The notes beneath the pieces were generated by a model. That model was not told the DNA's origin. It did no database searches and saw only the letters and a program-made list of their open reading frames with translations. From Cloacimonetes bacterium UBA3900 (GTDB taxonomy: Bacteria > Cloacimonadota > Cloacimonadia > Cloacimonadales > Cloacimonadaceae), in assembly GCA_002391675.1 (NCBI GenBank), contig DGFM01000052.1:43439-86731 (forward strand): 43,293 nucleotides of DNA, given 5' to 3'. The position numbers and the translations under genes are program-made. This document shows, piece by piece, positions 8,451-17,132 of this stretch; the first letter of the stretch is position 1; each line of letters opens with the position of its first letter.

Positions 8451-10835
8451 TTATTTCTGCAATACCATCTTCTTAACGCCACTATATTGACCGCTCGTCA
8501 TCCTGTAGAGGTACACGCCGGAGGCGAGCGCTCTGCCGGAGCTGTCACAGCCATCCCAGAGGATGCTGTAATAACCGGCTGCATCGTGGCTTTGCGAGAA
8601 GCTGCGCACTAACTGTCCACGCTGGTTGTAGATGTCGATCTTCACCTTGCCAGGGCTTTCAAGCTGATAGCGGATGGTGGTATTGGGGTTGAAAGGATTG
8701 GGGTAAGCGTCTTCCAGCTTGGTAACTTTGGGGATGGAGGGACTGCCATCTTCGCCTGTGACAGTAAAGATCACGCTGGCAGGGCCATGGAAGCCGGTTG
8801 TGCCATCCAGATCCACGTTTTGCAGCCAATAGTAATAGGTTCCATCTTCCACCAGATCCTTATCCACGTGGATATAGGTCTGCGACTGGGAGGTGTTGGT
8901 TGCAGCGATCATGGGGCAAATCTGCATTGCTGAGCTCAGGTTGTTGTCTGCACTGCGATAGACGTTATAGCCCAAGACGTTGGTTTCTGTCTGCGAAATC
9001 CAGGTGAGCTGCACGTAGTTCTCCGCCGTCATGGCGGCAGAGAAGTGCGAGAGCGTCACGGGCACGGTGTCCGGACGCCCACCGTATCCGGCAGCCACCT
9101 CTATTTCCATAGACCTCAGCTCGTAGAATGACAAGAAGATAGAACCTTCAGAATAATCAAAGAAATACCACTGTCCAGCTTGCTTAAAACCTATCCAACC
9201 ATCAGGATAAGGGATATAATCTGCATAGACATTGAAACCTGATCCACCTGTTCCATGCACAATAAGGCATAGATGCATGATGATTTCTTGTGGTTCGGCA
9301 TTGGGAATAACGCTTGGCGTAGCTCTTCTGTTGATACTGGCAGGACCGCCTTCAAAATAGTGTTGCTGTATAGGAGGAACCGAGCCGCTGTGGAAAATAT
9401 CGTGGGCGCATCCGGTTGTGAAATCATCTATAATTATTCTATGATTATCCGTGCTGGCATCCGGTGTTTCTCTTCTGATGCGAAAGCGGATATGACCGGT
9501 TAACTTTAGATTTACATAGAAATCTTTCGCAGTACTTGAAGCCGTAAAGCTCGTTCCGGCTTGGATCCAATTAGTTCCTGCATCCCGGCAGTATTCCAGT
9601 ACCCAGGGCACTTGAGTATCATTACCATATGCACGGTGTGTAAATCGAACTTGCTCGCAGCCCTCAAGATGATCATCCAGCATGGTCATGGAAGATTGTC
9701 CGTAGCCCAAGAGTACTGCACTTCTTGTCCCTGAAATTACATAGTTGGGATCAGTTTCAATATTGGCGTAAGACATATCCCAGTCAATGCCGTTCAGGGT
9801 TACTGTGCCGGGATCATAAAGAGGCTTTGTCTCATTAGTTCCCTCAAAACCCACCACGTACCCATGCCAAGAACCTTCAACTGCGCCGTTACAGATTGCA
9901 CCCAAAGCATATCCGGTTGCACTTGAGTGCAACATCACAATCTCTTCGTGGTATGTGCCCCATTCCAAACCCTCTTTTAAACGCACATAAACGTTTTGGT
10001 TCACGCTGCCGGTAGTATGAGGAATCTCTGCAGTGGGACCGAAAGGCCCGGCCGCATCGGTGGCTACTTCATAGTTCTTGGTTCCGAAAATTTGAAGCGG
10101 GCCTGTGAGACCGGAGGCGGTCACGGCAATACTCTTTACCGTTGAAGTGCCATAGGGTAGAGTATATCCAAAATTGTGTGCAGCAAAATAGGAAGGGGTG
10201 GAACTGAGTGAGGGGCCACCTGTTGATTGCACCGTACCTATAATCATAACTTTGTCCCAAAAACCTGATTTTCCATCCGCTTGCATGGATTCGTACATAT
10301 ACATCCTGAGATCACAGTAACCTGTGTTCTGATAGCCAGCTACACCACTTAAATCCAGAATGGCACGATCTATTCTGTGCCCATAATCAGTCGGTGTCCT
10401 AAGCTCCCAATCAATACCCCAAGTGTACGATCTGGTATAGCTATCAAAAGGATTGGCAAAACCATCTGCACTTCCTCTGCATTGTGCTCTTTGTGTTCCG
10501 CCCGGAAATGATCCCGTGTTAAAATAGATTCTGTCAATGCTGAATGTATATCCTGGCTGGGCGGTCATGGTGAAGCCCATATATTTGTTCAAGTCAGGGG
10601 TTGTACTCAGGGGCCAGCCCTTGGCATAAAAGCTGTAAGGGTAATAATCCACTGTTTCCACTCCCTGCTTCACCATGGGTCCCATGGTTATCCCGGTGAT
10701 GGGATCACCGTTGTAAAGAAATGACTGCACGTTGCTGTCGTCTATGGCAAAATCATAGACGGCAATAAACTGCGTCTGCGCAAAGCCGGCTGCCACAGCA
10801 AATGCCAGCAAAACAAATAAACCTAACTTCTTCAT
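8451..10835 (-). CDS. T9SS type A sorting-domain secreted protein (paralog 4)
   Basis: A 794-aa exported protein and the right-most (first transcribed) member of the array; ATG behind AAGGAGATATT. Signal peptide 1-20 (MKKLGLFVLL ... AAGFAQ). Domains: N-terminal beta module about 21-205 (KYMGFTMTAQPGYTF, CDLRMYMYES), Ig-like domain about 215-325, beta-sandwich about 330-480 (RSAVLLGYGQSSMTM, RIIIDDFTTG), variable segment to about 600, fibronectin-III-like domain, T9SS sorting tail from about 709. It is the most diverged of the four in its fibronectin-like domain (SADNNLSSAMQICPM). Likely surface-attached; no enzymatic motif recognised. Confidence 0.9.
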   Translation of the reverse strand: MKKLGLFVLLAFAVAAGFAQTQFIAVYDFAIDDSNVQSFLYNGDPITGITMGPMVKQGVETVDYYPYSFYAKGWPLSTTPDLNKYMGFTMTAQPGYTFSIDRIYFNTGSFPGGTQRAQCRGSADGFANPFDSYTRSYTWGIDWELRTPTDYGHRIDRAILDLSGVAGYQNTGYCDLRMYMYESMQADGKSGFWDKVMIIGTVQSTGGPSLSSTPSYFAAHNFGYTLPYGTSTVKSIAVTASGLTGPLQIFGTKNYEVATDAAGPFGPTAEIPHTTGSVNQNVYVRLKEGLEWGTYHEEIVMLHSSATGYALGAICNGAVEGSWHGYVVGFEGTNETKPLYDPGTVTLNGIDWDMSYANIETDPNYVISGTRSAVLLGYGQSSMTMLDDHLEGCEQVRFTHRAYGNDTQVPWVLEYCRDAGTNWIQAGTSFTASSTAKDFYVNLKLTGHIRFRIRRETPDASTDNHRIIIDDFTTGCAHDIFHSGSVPPIQQHYFEGGPASINRRATPSVIPNAEPQEIIMHLCLIVHGTGGSGFNVYADYIPYPDGWIGFKQAGQWYFFDYSEGSIFLSFYELRSMEIEVAAGYGGRPDTVPVTLSHFSAAMTAENYVQLTWISQTETNVLGYNVYRSADNNLSSAMQICPMIAATNTSQSQTYIHVDKDLVEDGTYYYWLQNVDLDGTTGFHGPASVIFTVTGEDGSPSIPKVTKLEDAYPNPFNPNTTIRYQLESPGKVKIDIYNQRGQLVRSFSQSHDAAGYYSILWDGCDSSGRALASGVYLYRMTSGQYSGVKKMVLQK

Positions 10836-10907
10836 AATATCTCCTTATAAGAACGCTAACCGTCCTCTATATTCTGTCAATGTACATACTCTGCGAAGCC
10901 GTCTTTT

Positions 10908-10913
10908 TGTCAA
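10908..10913 (-). promoter_or_regulatory. TTGACA -35-like box of paralog 4
   Basis: Exact TTGACA followed by AAAAG on the minus strand, 73 nt upstream of the start at 10835. A TATGTA lies 19 nt downstream, a weak -10 candidate. Confidence 0.5.
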
Positions 10914-11318
10914 GTTAAGTTTTTTATCTACATTATGTTAGACATATATTATGAAATTTGATTCATTTATTTTATATACCTATCTCTATCAGTCCCTAAA
11001 ACATAATATCTCCAACACAGCCAGCCCATTCGTGTTAAATGCGCAAATTCGTGGATAAAAAGAAAGCTCCAGAGCCGTGTGTTTTGCCATCAAGAGCACG
11101 CACATTCCCGAAGTCCGATGATCACCTACTATTTTGGTAGGCATTCACCTCCACTTCCGGGCTTCTGTTTAGACAGGTGTTTCTGAAATATTTAACCTCA
11201 GCGCCGGTTTTGCGAAAACAAAACCGCCCTCTAAAACATCGATTTGATGCGGCCTCCCTTAGGGGCTCCTGTGGGTCTCCTTTGGGATCCACAAGTAACC
11301 CATGGAAAACCCAAGAGT

Positions 11319-11411
11319 TACGCATTCGAGCGCCAAGGATTCCCGAGGGTGGGGCAAGCCGGGGCAAAAGTCAATCTTTGATTCAAGGATCGGTTTTTTG
11401 AAAACAATTTT
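11319..11411 (+). repeat. Long intergenic repeat, left copy
   Basis: About 93 bp that match the reverse complement of 43202-43293 with scattered changes. Shared landmarks are ACGCATTCGAGCGCCAAGGA, GGTGGGGC, CAAAAGTCAA and ATCGGTTTTTTGAAAACAAT. The left boundary of the element is unknown because the other copy runs off the window. Confidence 0.8.
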
Positions 11412-11503
11412 CTTGCGAATATTGCCGACTGCGTCGGAGTGGGTGGGCGGGGCGGCAAAAGCAAGCGCCCGTACACAGCACATCAGCCTTTTGTAAAAAA
11501 AGC

Positions 11504-11509
11504 TTGACA
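11504..11509 (+). promoter_or_regulatory. TTGACA -35-like box of the phosphatase operon
   Basis: AAAAAAAGCTTGACA on the plus strand, about 130 nt upstream of the ATG at 11638. The hexamer 17 nt downstream is AGATTT, a poor -10. Confidence 0.45.
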
Positions 11510-11637
11510 TAATCGCTTAACATCCAAGATTTAACTTCAGGCCTTTTTTGCCTGCTGTTCAGCCGTCAAACGCTGAATAAACCACGTAAATAACAATCTG
11601 CCGGTCTTGTGCCGGCAACGATAATGGGAGATTATTT

Positions 11638-13092
11638 ATGAAAGACACACACCTGGACGTGGGTAAACTTTCAGATATCGGGCTTCAGCCCGGCAAAGAG
11701 AAAAACGAAGACCATTTTGGTCGTTTTGATGGTGAATTTGGCACCCTGTTCATCGTTTGTGATGGCAATGGTGGCCCCAGTGGTGGTGATCTTGCTTCGC
11801 GCATCGCGGTGGAGGCAGTGCAGTCTTACATCGGCAGGTACCACATTCCCACCGAAGAAAACATGATCATCGCTCAGGCGATCGAGTACGCTCAGCAAAA
11901 GCTGATGGAAGCGGTGAATGAAAACCCGGATTTCGTGGGGATGGGCAGCACATTGGTGTTGCTGCTGATGCGTGATCACCAGTTTTGGTATGCTCATTTG
12001 GGCAACAGCCGTTTGTATCTGGTGCGTGATGATGCGATCACAAGGCTCACGCGGGATCACACCGAGGCGCAATGCCTTGTAGATACAGGCGTTATCACCC
12101 AGGAAGAGGTGCGTGATCATCCCCAGCGCGGCAAGCTGAGCAAGGCTTTGGGGCACAACATCGGAGACCCTGAGATTTCCGGCCCGCATATGCTCTATCA
12201 GGATGATATCTTCATGCTTTGTACCGACGGATTGACCGATCACTTTGAGGATACAGAATTGCTGGGCCATCTCACCGAAAGCCCTCAGGTGGCGGCTCAC
12301 AATCTTGTGGACCTGGTCAGGCAGCGCGGTGGCACGGATGATATCACCATCCAGATCATCAAAATCCTGCACGGCTCCAGCATGAAAGACGTTGTGGATG
12401 AGACCTTTGAGGTTTCCAACCGCCCGGCGCGCAACTACAAGAAATACATCATGCCCACTTTGATGGCGGTGCTGCTGGTTTATCTGCTGGTGATGATCCC
12501 CAGAACCTGCAAGAAGATACGCGATATACCCGAAGCCACGGGAACGGAGATGGCGCAACAGGATGAGCAGCCTGAGGCAGCGGATAAGAAGGCGGAAGAG
12601 CCGGCTCCGGCGGTGAGTGCCAGCCTGGAAAAAGAGCTGAGCAGCAAGCTGAAGGCCAAGGATGCGATGAGCAGCTATCAGGACTTTTTGGATAGATTGA
12701 GAGCCAAAAACTCGCGTCTGCCCAGCCGCGTGATGTTTTACAGCGATGCGGCGCAGGGACGCAGCGTGATCTTTACCACCAAGACCATCTATTTGGCTTA
12801 CAACGACTTGGCCAATGTGCAAAAGATCAATGCCGAGCAGCTTGAATATCTGATCACCGTTGCCGCAGCAATGGCCGGCAGCAAAGGCTTCCGCAATCCT
12901 GACAACCTGGGTGCCATCTATGCTGCGAGTCCCACGGCTGTGGATGCGGCCAGTTTGGAGGCAGCCAAGAAGCTCTGGACATCCGTTTATCCCGAAGGTG
13001 AATATGACTTCAGGAGAATCGGAAACAGTCTCAACAACCACACCCAAAAGGCCGGTGCTGCACTGATCGTGGAAAAAGCTGCCGGTCAATGA
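11638..13092 (+). CDS. PP2C-family Ser/Thr phosphatase with membrane anchor
   Basis: A 484-aa PPM/PP2C-type metal-dependent phosphatase. The catalytic domain spans about 8-245 and keeps the family motifs in order: KNEDHF (N23-E24-D25), VCDGNGG (D42-G43), GMGSTLVLLL, AHLGNSRLYLV, LTRDHT, LSKALG, CTDGLTD and GGTDDITI. The usual GMGGH after the first metal-binding Asp is GNGGP here. One transmembrane helix (about 271-288) follows, then an Ala/Glu-rich linker and a C-terminal domain of about 150 aa that I do not recognise, presumably on the far side of the membrane. That layout suggests envelope sensing coupled to cytoplasmic dephosphorylation. ATG follows GGGAG. First gene of a plus-strand run; it overlaps the next gene by 4 nt. 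Confidence 0.88.
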   Translation: MKDTHLDVGKLSDIGLQPGKEKNEDHFGRFDGEFGTLFIVCDGNGGPSGGDLASRIAVEAVQSYIGRYHIPTEENMIIAQAIEYAQQKLMEAVNENPDFVGMGSTLVLLLMRDHQFWYAHLGNSRLYLVRDDAITRLTRDHTEAQCLVDTGVITQEEVRDHPQRGKLSKALGHNIGDPEISGPHMLYQDDIFMLCTDGLTDHFEDTELLGHLTESPQVAAHNLVDLVRQRGGTDDITIQIIKILHGSSMKDVVDETFEVSNRPARNYKKYIMPTLMAVLLVYLLVMIPRTCKKIRDIPEATGTEMAQQDEQPEAADKKAEEPAPAVSASLEKELSSKLKAKDAMSSYQDFLDRLRAKNSRLPSRVMFYSDAAQGRSVIFTTKTIYLAYNDLANVQKINAEQLEYLITVAAAMAGSKGFRNPDNLGAIYAASPTAVDAASLEAAKKLWTSVYPEGEYDFRRIGNSLNNHTQKAGAALIVEKAAGQ

Positions 13093-13961
13093 GGTTTAGA
13101 GGCATGAATCTTGCCACCAAGCGGTTATTTGCGCTGCTGCTGCTCTGGCTCCTGGTTTGCCAGCTGGCATCGGTGCAGCTCACCAACGTCAGAGCTGTGG
13201 ACGAGGGCCGCGTCGCCAGCAAAGTTACGCTAACGCTCAGTGAATCAAGCCCTTATCGGCTGAATGTAAGCGAAGACAAGAAGAGCTTTCAGGTGGTGTT
13301 TTCCGGCGTAAGAAACCATGCCACCATACCGGATTACAAACGTTTGAGTCCTGTGATCGAGCGCATTGTTTCCAGCAATGAAAATGGCGATGCCGTGGTG
13401 GAAATCCGCACCATGAAGGCCTGCAACCATACGGAATATGTGGTGGGGCGGAGGGTGTATTTGGAGCTGGAATTTATCCACAAACCTGCACCCCGGGCGA
13501 AAGTGGCGAGGCGCAGAGTGAGCCGGCCCAAGGCGGCGGTGGTTCAAAAGCCGGATACCGTCTGCGTTGTGACGCCGGATTCCGGCGCTGTGGTGCCCGA
13601 GCTGCAGGACAGTTTGAGGCAGAGTAAGCCGCAGTGGGAGCCCGTGCAGCTGCAGTCCGGGCTGGATTGGCCCAGCCTTGCTCGGAGTCTTGAATTTTGG
13701 CTCATCATCGCAGCAACCGTGCTGGCTTTGGTGGTCCTCTTTCTCTTGATATTCAGGAAGAAAAAGCCCAAAACATACGATTTTGAGGTAGTTACAAAGG
13801 CGAAGAGCAGTGCGCCCGAGCCGGAGGAATATGTAAACCCGGTATTGAGCAAGATGGCGGCCAAGCTGGCAGCTCAAGGCTGGACTGCCGCCGAAATTGC
13901 CGCCGAGCTCAACATCTCGGAAGCCGCGGCAAAACAGCTCATGGAGCGGGGCGAGGCATGA
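13089..13961 (+). CDS. AMIN-like, single-pass membrane protein with cytoplasmic HTH-like end
   Basis: 290 aa. The start overlaps the phosphatase stop (ATGA). An N-terminal signal/anchor (about 9-25) precedes a beta-rich domain (about 35-135; KVTLTLSESSPYRLNVSEDKKSF...) resembling the AMIN fold found on periplasmic envelope proteins. A basic, Pro-rich linker follows, then a transmembrane helix at about 200-221 followed by RKKK, which places the C-terminus inside. The last ~30 residues (GWTAAEIAAELNISEAAAKQ) read like a helix-turn-helix, similar to short C-terminal motifs in other bacterial membrane proteins. The role is unknown; with the phosphatase before it and the Wzi-like barrel after it, an envelope signalling or assembly role is plausible. 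Confidence 0.75.
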   Translation: MRFRGMNLATKRLFALLLLWLLVCQLASVQLTNVRAVDEGRVASKVTLTLSESSPYRLNVSEDKKSFQVVFSGVRNHATIPDYKRLSPVIERIVSSNENGDAVVEIRTMKACNHTEYVVGRRVYLELEFIHKPAPRAKVARRRVSRPKAAVVQKPDTVCVVTPDSGAVVPELQDSLRQSKPQWEPVQLQSGLDWPSLARSLEFWLIIAATVLALVVLFLLIFRKKKPKTYDFEVVTKAKSSAPEPEEYVNPVLSKMAAKLAAQGWTAAEIAAELNISEAAAKQLMERGEA

Positions 13962-15466
13962 TGTTGCGCAGGTTTGGCCTGATAATGATATTCGGCTGCG
14001 CCGTTGCGATGCTCATAGCCGGAGGTTTTGACAGTGCTTTTGAGCCGGAAATAGGCTCTGATATCGTGCCCAGCTGCCTGCTGGACGGCAATCCCTTCCG
14101 TGATGCAGAGCCGATCAGCGGGCCCTATGGCCTCTCGCATCCCTTCCAGAGTGGAGCGAAATTTGGCGATGCGGTGGTAGACCTCTTCCGGCTCGGGCCG
14201 CCGCGCTATGCGCTGATGCAGTATAACTTTGCAGATCACAAGATCAGCCTGCGCTCGGAGCTCAATTTCCTCGCCGGTTACGATCATCGCTGGGAGGAGG
14301 ATACAAACTACGGCTTTCTCTGGAAAGGGATCAAGTTTCAAAACCGGATCAACCGTCACTTTTATGCCAATGCGCTGTGGTGGAATGGAGCGTTTTTGAA
14401 CAACCGCGAGGCCGGGGAGCAGTTTTCGCCCCTCATCAATGGCTATTTCACGCATACACCCACGCAGACGAGGACAGACAAACTGACCGCCGAGCTGGGC
14501 TATACGGATGCGCATCTGAACCTGAGCATAGGCAGAGGCAGAGCGGAAATCGGCAACAATATCAGCTCCTCCATCGTGCTCTCAAATCAGGTGAACGACT
14601 ACGGTCAGCTGCGCGCGGAAATACTGATCGGCGCCTTTGGCATGAGCTTCATGCACGGGTCTCTGGTGGCGGATACTACCCACAGTCTCAACAAGTATGC
14701 GGATCAAGGCTTTGTGGATAAATATGTGGCGGTGCATGAGGTTTCCTGGAGACCGGCGCGTGAGCTCAAACTCTTTGGCGGAGAGCTGATTATCTATGGA
14801 CATCGCGGCGTGGATATCAACTACTTTCTGCCGCATACCTTCTGGCGCGTCATCGAACACAACCAGCACGACAGAGACAACGTGCTCATCTATGGAGGTG
14901 CGGAAGCGCAGATCGGCCGGCATCTGAATTATTGGCTCACGGCGGCTTTTGACGAGATGAGCTACGACAAGCTGCTCAGCTCCTGGTGGGGCAATAAATG
15001 GGCGGTGCAGAGCGGATTTGCCTGGCAACCGAAGGAGAAGGGCAGGGTGGCCATCGAGATTTCGGCGGTGAGACCCTGGACTTATACGCACTATCAAAAT
15101 CATACCATGTATTCGCACGACGGCTGCACGCTGGGCTACAGCGATGGATCAAACCTGGTGAAAGCAAGCCTGGAAGTGGGTTTGCCGCTGATCGACAAGC
15201 TCGGCTGGAGCGGGCGCGCAAGCTTTATGCGTCAGGGCTCCGAGGGCAGCTCGTGGCAGCTCAACTATCAGGATTATTTTACGCCCGACAACTTCTTTAC
15301 CGCGGAAACCAAATGGTTTGCCGGCTCAAGGCAGGATACCTTTTCCTGGGATCAGATGCTGAAAATCGGGCCCTTTGCCCATCATAACTTTTATCTTGGC
15401 CATTCCTACAAAGACAATGCACAGCACAAGCACAAACTCTGGGTGGGATGGCAAGCCTGGTACTAA
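13958..15466 (+). CDS. Wzi-like outer-membrane beta-barrel protein
   Basis: 502 aa, start overlapping the previous stop (ATGATG). Signal peptide about 1-23. The rest alternates aromatic and polar residues as in an outer-membrane barrel and ends in an aromatic residue (WQAWY). Landmarks resemble the capsule-assembly Wzi family: SWRPARELKLFGGELIIYG, DINYFLPHTFW, a DN-L-YGG stretch, and YTHYQNHTMYSHDGCTLGY before a GSN. In Wzi proteins the barrel anchors capsular polysaccharide at the cell surface. The two glycosyltransferases downstream fit a surface-polysaccharide role. The family call rests on motif resemblance only. Confidence 0.72.
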   Translation: MMLRRFGLIMIFGCAVAMLIAGGFDSAFEPEIGSDIVPSCLLDGNPFRDAEPISGPYGLSHPFQSGAKFGDAVVDLFRLGPPRYALMQYNFADHKISLRSELNFLAGYDHRWEEDTNYGFLWKGIKFQNRINRHFYANALWWNGAFLNNREAGEQFSPLINGYFTHTPTQTRTDKLTAELGYTDAHLNLSIGRGRAEIGNNISSSIVLSNQVNDYGQLRAEILIGAFGMSFMHGSLVADTTHSLNKYADQGFVDKYVAVHEVSWRPARELKLFGGELIIYGHRGVDINYFLPHTFWRVIEHNQHDRDNVLIYGGAEAQIGRHLNYWLTAAFDEMSYDKLLSSWWGNKWAVQSGFAWQPKEKGRVAIEISAVRPWTYTHYQNHTMYSHDGCTLGYSDGSNLVKASLEVGLPLIDKLGWSGRASFMRQGSEGSSWQLNYQDYFTPDNFFTAETKWFAGSRQDTFSWDQMLKIGPFAHHNFYLGHSYKDNAQHKHKLWVGWQAWY

Positions 15467-15470
15467 CATT

Positions 15471-15875
15471 ATGCCTATTGTAGACAGACTCCCCTTCCCC
15501 CGCAAACATAAGCTCAAGCAGTCGGTGATCCTGGTGGTGATCCTGGCGGCATTGTTTGGCCTCTGGTTGCGCAGCTGTAAACGCGCAAGGATGCAAGAAA
15601 GGATCATCGTTCACAGCGTGAATATCGAGGAATTTGGCAGCAACTATGTGATGCTCTCCTATGAGGTCGAAAATAAGGATTCCCGAAGCAGAAATGTGAA
15701 GCTGCTGGCCAGGGTCAGCGATGAGAAAGACGGTGAGATTGCCAGCAAGCTCTTTGAGATCACCCTGAAGGCGGGGAGCAGGGAAAAGAGAAGCCAGACG
15801 CTGGACGAAGTGACGCGTGCCATCAAGGATGGAGAGCGGCCATATCGTGCCACCTTAAGGATTTACCCCAGATAA
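15471..15875 (+). CDS. Small membrane-anchored protein, unknown function
   Basis: 134 aa. The frame is open to 15375, but the ATG at 15471, 4 nt after the Wzi-like stop, fits the operon best. The N-terminus is basic (FPRKHKLKQ), then one hydrophobic helix (about 18-34), then RSCKRAR and a soluble domain of about 95 residues with alternating beta-like and charged segments (VNIEEFGSNYVMLSYEVENK). The pattern resembles small periplasmic domains on an inner-membrane anchor. I do not recognise a family. No strong Shine-Dalgarno, so translation is probably coupled to the preceding gene. Confidence 0.7.
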   Translation: MPIVDRLPFPRKHKLKQSVILVVILAALFGLWLRSCKRARMQERIIVHSVNIEEFGSNYVMLSYEVENKDSRSRNVKLLARVSDEKDGEIASKLFEITLKAGSREKRSQTLDEVTRAIKDGERPYRATLRIYPR

Positions 15876-15958
15876 AGCGGCGTGGCTGCCTGGCTGCCTG
15901 ACAGGACGGAAAGTGGCGTTATCTGCCTGCCGTTGGGAGGCATAGTCTCAAATATAGG

Positions 15959-15964
15959 TTGACA
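15959..15964 (+). promoter_or_regulatory. TTGACA box 37 nt upstream of a glycosyltransferase ATG
   Basis: Exact TTGACA. With a 17-nt spacer the -10 would be ACATTG and transcription would begin within a few bases of the ATG at 15996. The gene has no Shine-Dalgarno, so a leaderless mRNA is suggested. Confidence 0.45.
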
Positions 15965-15995
15965 ATTCGCCCCACCTTCAAACATTGGCTCCATC

Positions 15996-17129
15996 ATGAA
16001 AATCTGCATTCTCACCAACGCACACCATAGCAAAGACGTGCGTCTGTACTACAAAATCTCGCGCACCCTGGCCAAAATTGCCCAGGTGTATCTGCTGTGT
16101 CCGGCCGGCATACAGCAAAAGAGCGTAAACCCTTACCAGATCGTGGTAAAGGGCGAAAACTCCTGGTCTGCGCTGAAGCATTTGTACGATGCTGCGCTCA
16201 AGATCAAGCCGGATATGGTGATCTGCGTGGAGCCGCTCACGGTGGCGGTGGGGATTCTGCTCAAAAAACGGCTGAAATGCGCGCTGCTGGTGGATATTCA
16301 TGAGTTTTACGCTCAGGCCTTTGGCGAGCGTTTCCGCTTCCCTTTTTCCTTTATCATGAGGGGACTGTATCGGCTTGGAGAAAACTACCTCAATTCCTTT
16401 ACCGACGCCGCCTTGGGTGTGAGTTCGGAGGTCCTGGCGGCTGCGCTTCCCTTCAAATATGGCAAGCCCACCCTGGTGTTGCCAAACTATCCCGTGCGCA
16501 ACGTCTGGGATTATAACAGCGATATTCCCGCGGAACTGCAAGTGATCTGCAATACCAGCTTTGACCTCATCTATATCGGTGGGCTCACCCGCGGACGTGG
16601 CATCTTCCACATCCTGCAGATGGCGGCGCTGCTGAGAAAGCGCTATCCAAGCCTGAAAATCCTGTTGGTAGGCAGGTTTGAGAGCCCGGAAGCGGAGAGC
16701 GAATTCAACGCCAAGGTCATCGCTTTAAACCTGCAGAGCCTCATCTACTATCAGGAGTGGATTCCGGCGGAAAACATCGGCATTTTGCTCAAACGCTGCA
16801 AGGTGGGGCTGTGGACATATGATCCGCGTAACCGCCGTATGAAACGGGCTTTACCGCTTAAGGTGCTGGAATATCTCGCCGCCGGCTTGCCTGTGCTCTC
16901 CACCAAAAGCACGCTCATGAAAGAGCTGGTGGAGAAAAACAGGGTGGGCATCCTGTGCGATTACAACCCCGGTTCCATGGCCAAAGCGGCGCGAAAGCTG
17001 CTGGAGATGCCGGCTGAGGAATATGAGGCCATGCAAGAGCGCGCCCTGCACCTGATAGATTCACGCTACAATTGGGAGATTTTGGAAGACTCGCTTGTAG
17101 AGCTGATCCAAGCCTATATCATCAGTTGA
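15996..17129 (+). CDS. GT-B glycosyltransferase (GT4-like)
   Basis: 377 aa, the normal length for a GT-B enzyme. The N-terminal half begins MKICILTNAHHSKDVRLYYK, the acceptor-side Rossmann domain. The C-terminal donor-binding half opens with LIYIGGLTRGRG (about 188) and contains the family signature KVLEYLAAGLPVLSTKS, in which the Glu normally contacts the nucleotide-sugar. It transfers a sugar to an unidentified acceptor, probably a surface glycan given the Wzi-like neighbour. Its start lies 120 nt after the previous gene with its own TTGACA box, so it may be transcribed separately. Confidence 0.88.
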   Translation: MKICILTNAHHSKDVRLYYKISRTLAKIAQVYLLCPAGIQQKSVNPYQIVVKGENSWSALKHLYDAALKIKPDMVICVEPLTVAVGILLKKRLKCALLVDIHEFYAQAFGERFRFPFSFIMRGLYRLGENYLNSFTDAALGVSSEVLAAALPFKYGKPTLVLPNYPVRNVWDYNSDIPAELQVICNTSFDLIYIGGLTRGRGIFHILQMAALLRKRYPSLKILLVGRFESPEAESEFNAKVIALNLQSLIYYQEWIPAENIGILLKRCKVGLWTYDPRNRRMKRALPLKVLEYLAAGLPVLSTKSTLMKELVEKNRVGILCDYNPGSMAKAARKLLEMPAEEYEAMQERALHLIDSRYNWEILEDSLVELIQAYIIS

Positions 17130-17132
17130 GTT

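Larger units (their letters stand above)
10836..11637. other. 802-bp gene-free interval with repeats
   Basis: Left part (about 10915-11020) is AT-rich with no recognised signal. The middle carries small inverted repeats: CCTAC/GTAGG near 11130 and CGGTTTTG-CGAAAA-CAAAACCG near 11202. From 11319 to 11411 it matches the right edge of the window in inverted orientation, and near 11445-11477 it ends in the family phrase GCAAGCGCCCGTACA. The short frames here are not conserved between repeat copies, so I do not call them genes. The right end holds the promoter of the phosphatase operon. Confidence 0.6.

Noticed and set aside
11671..13089. 472-aa open frame antisense to the PP2C phosphatase
   Set aside because: It is a codon-bias shadow: no ribosome binding site, no recognisable domain, and the sense strand has all PP2C motifs.
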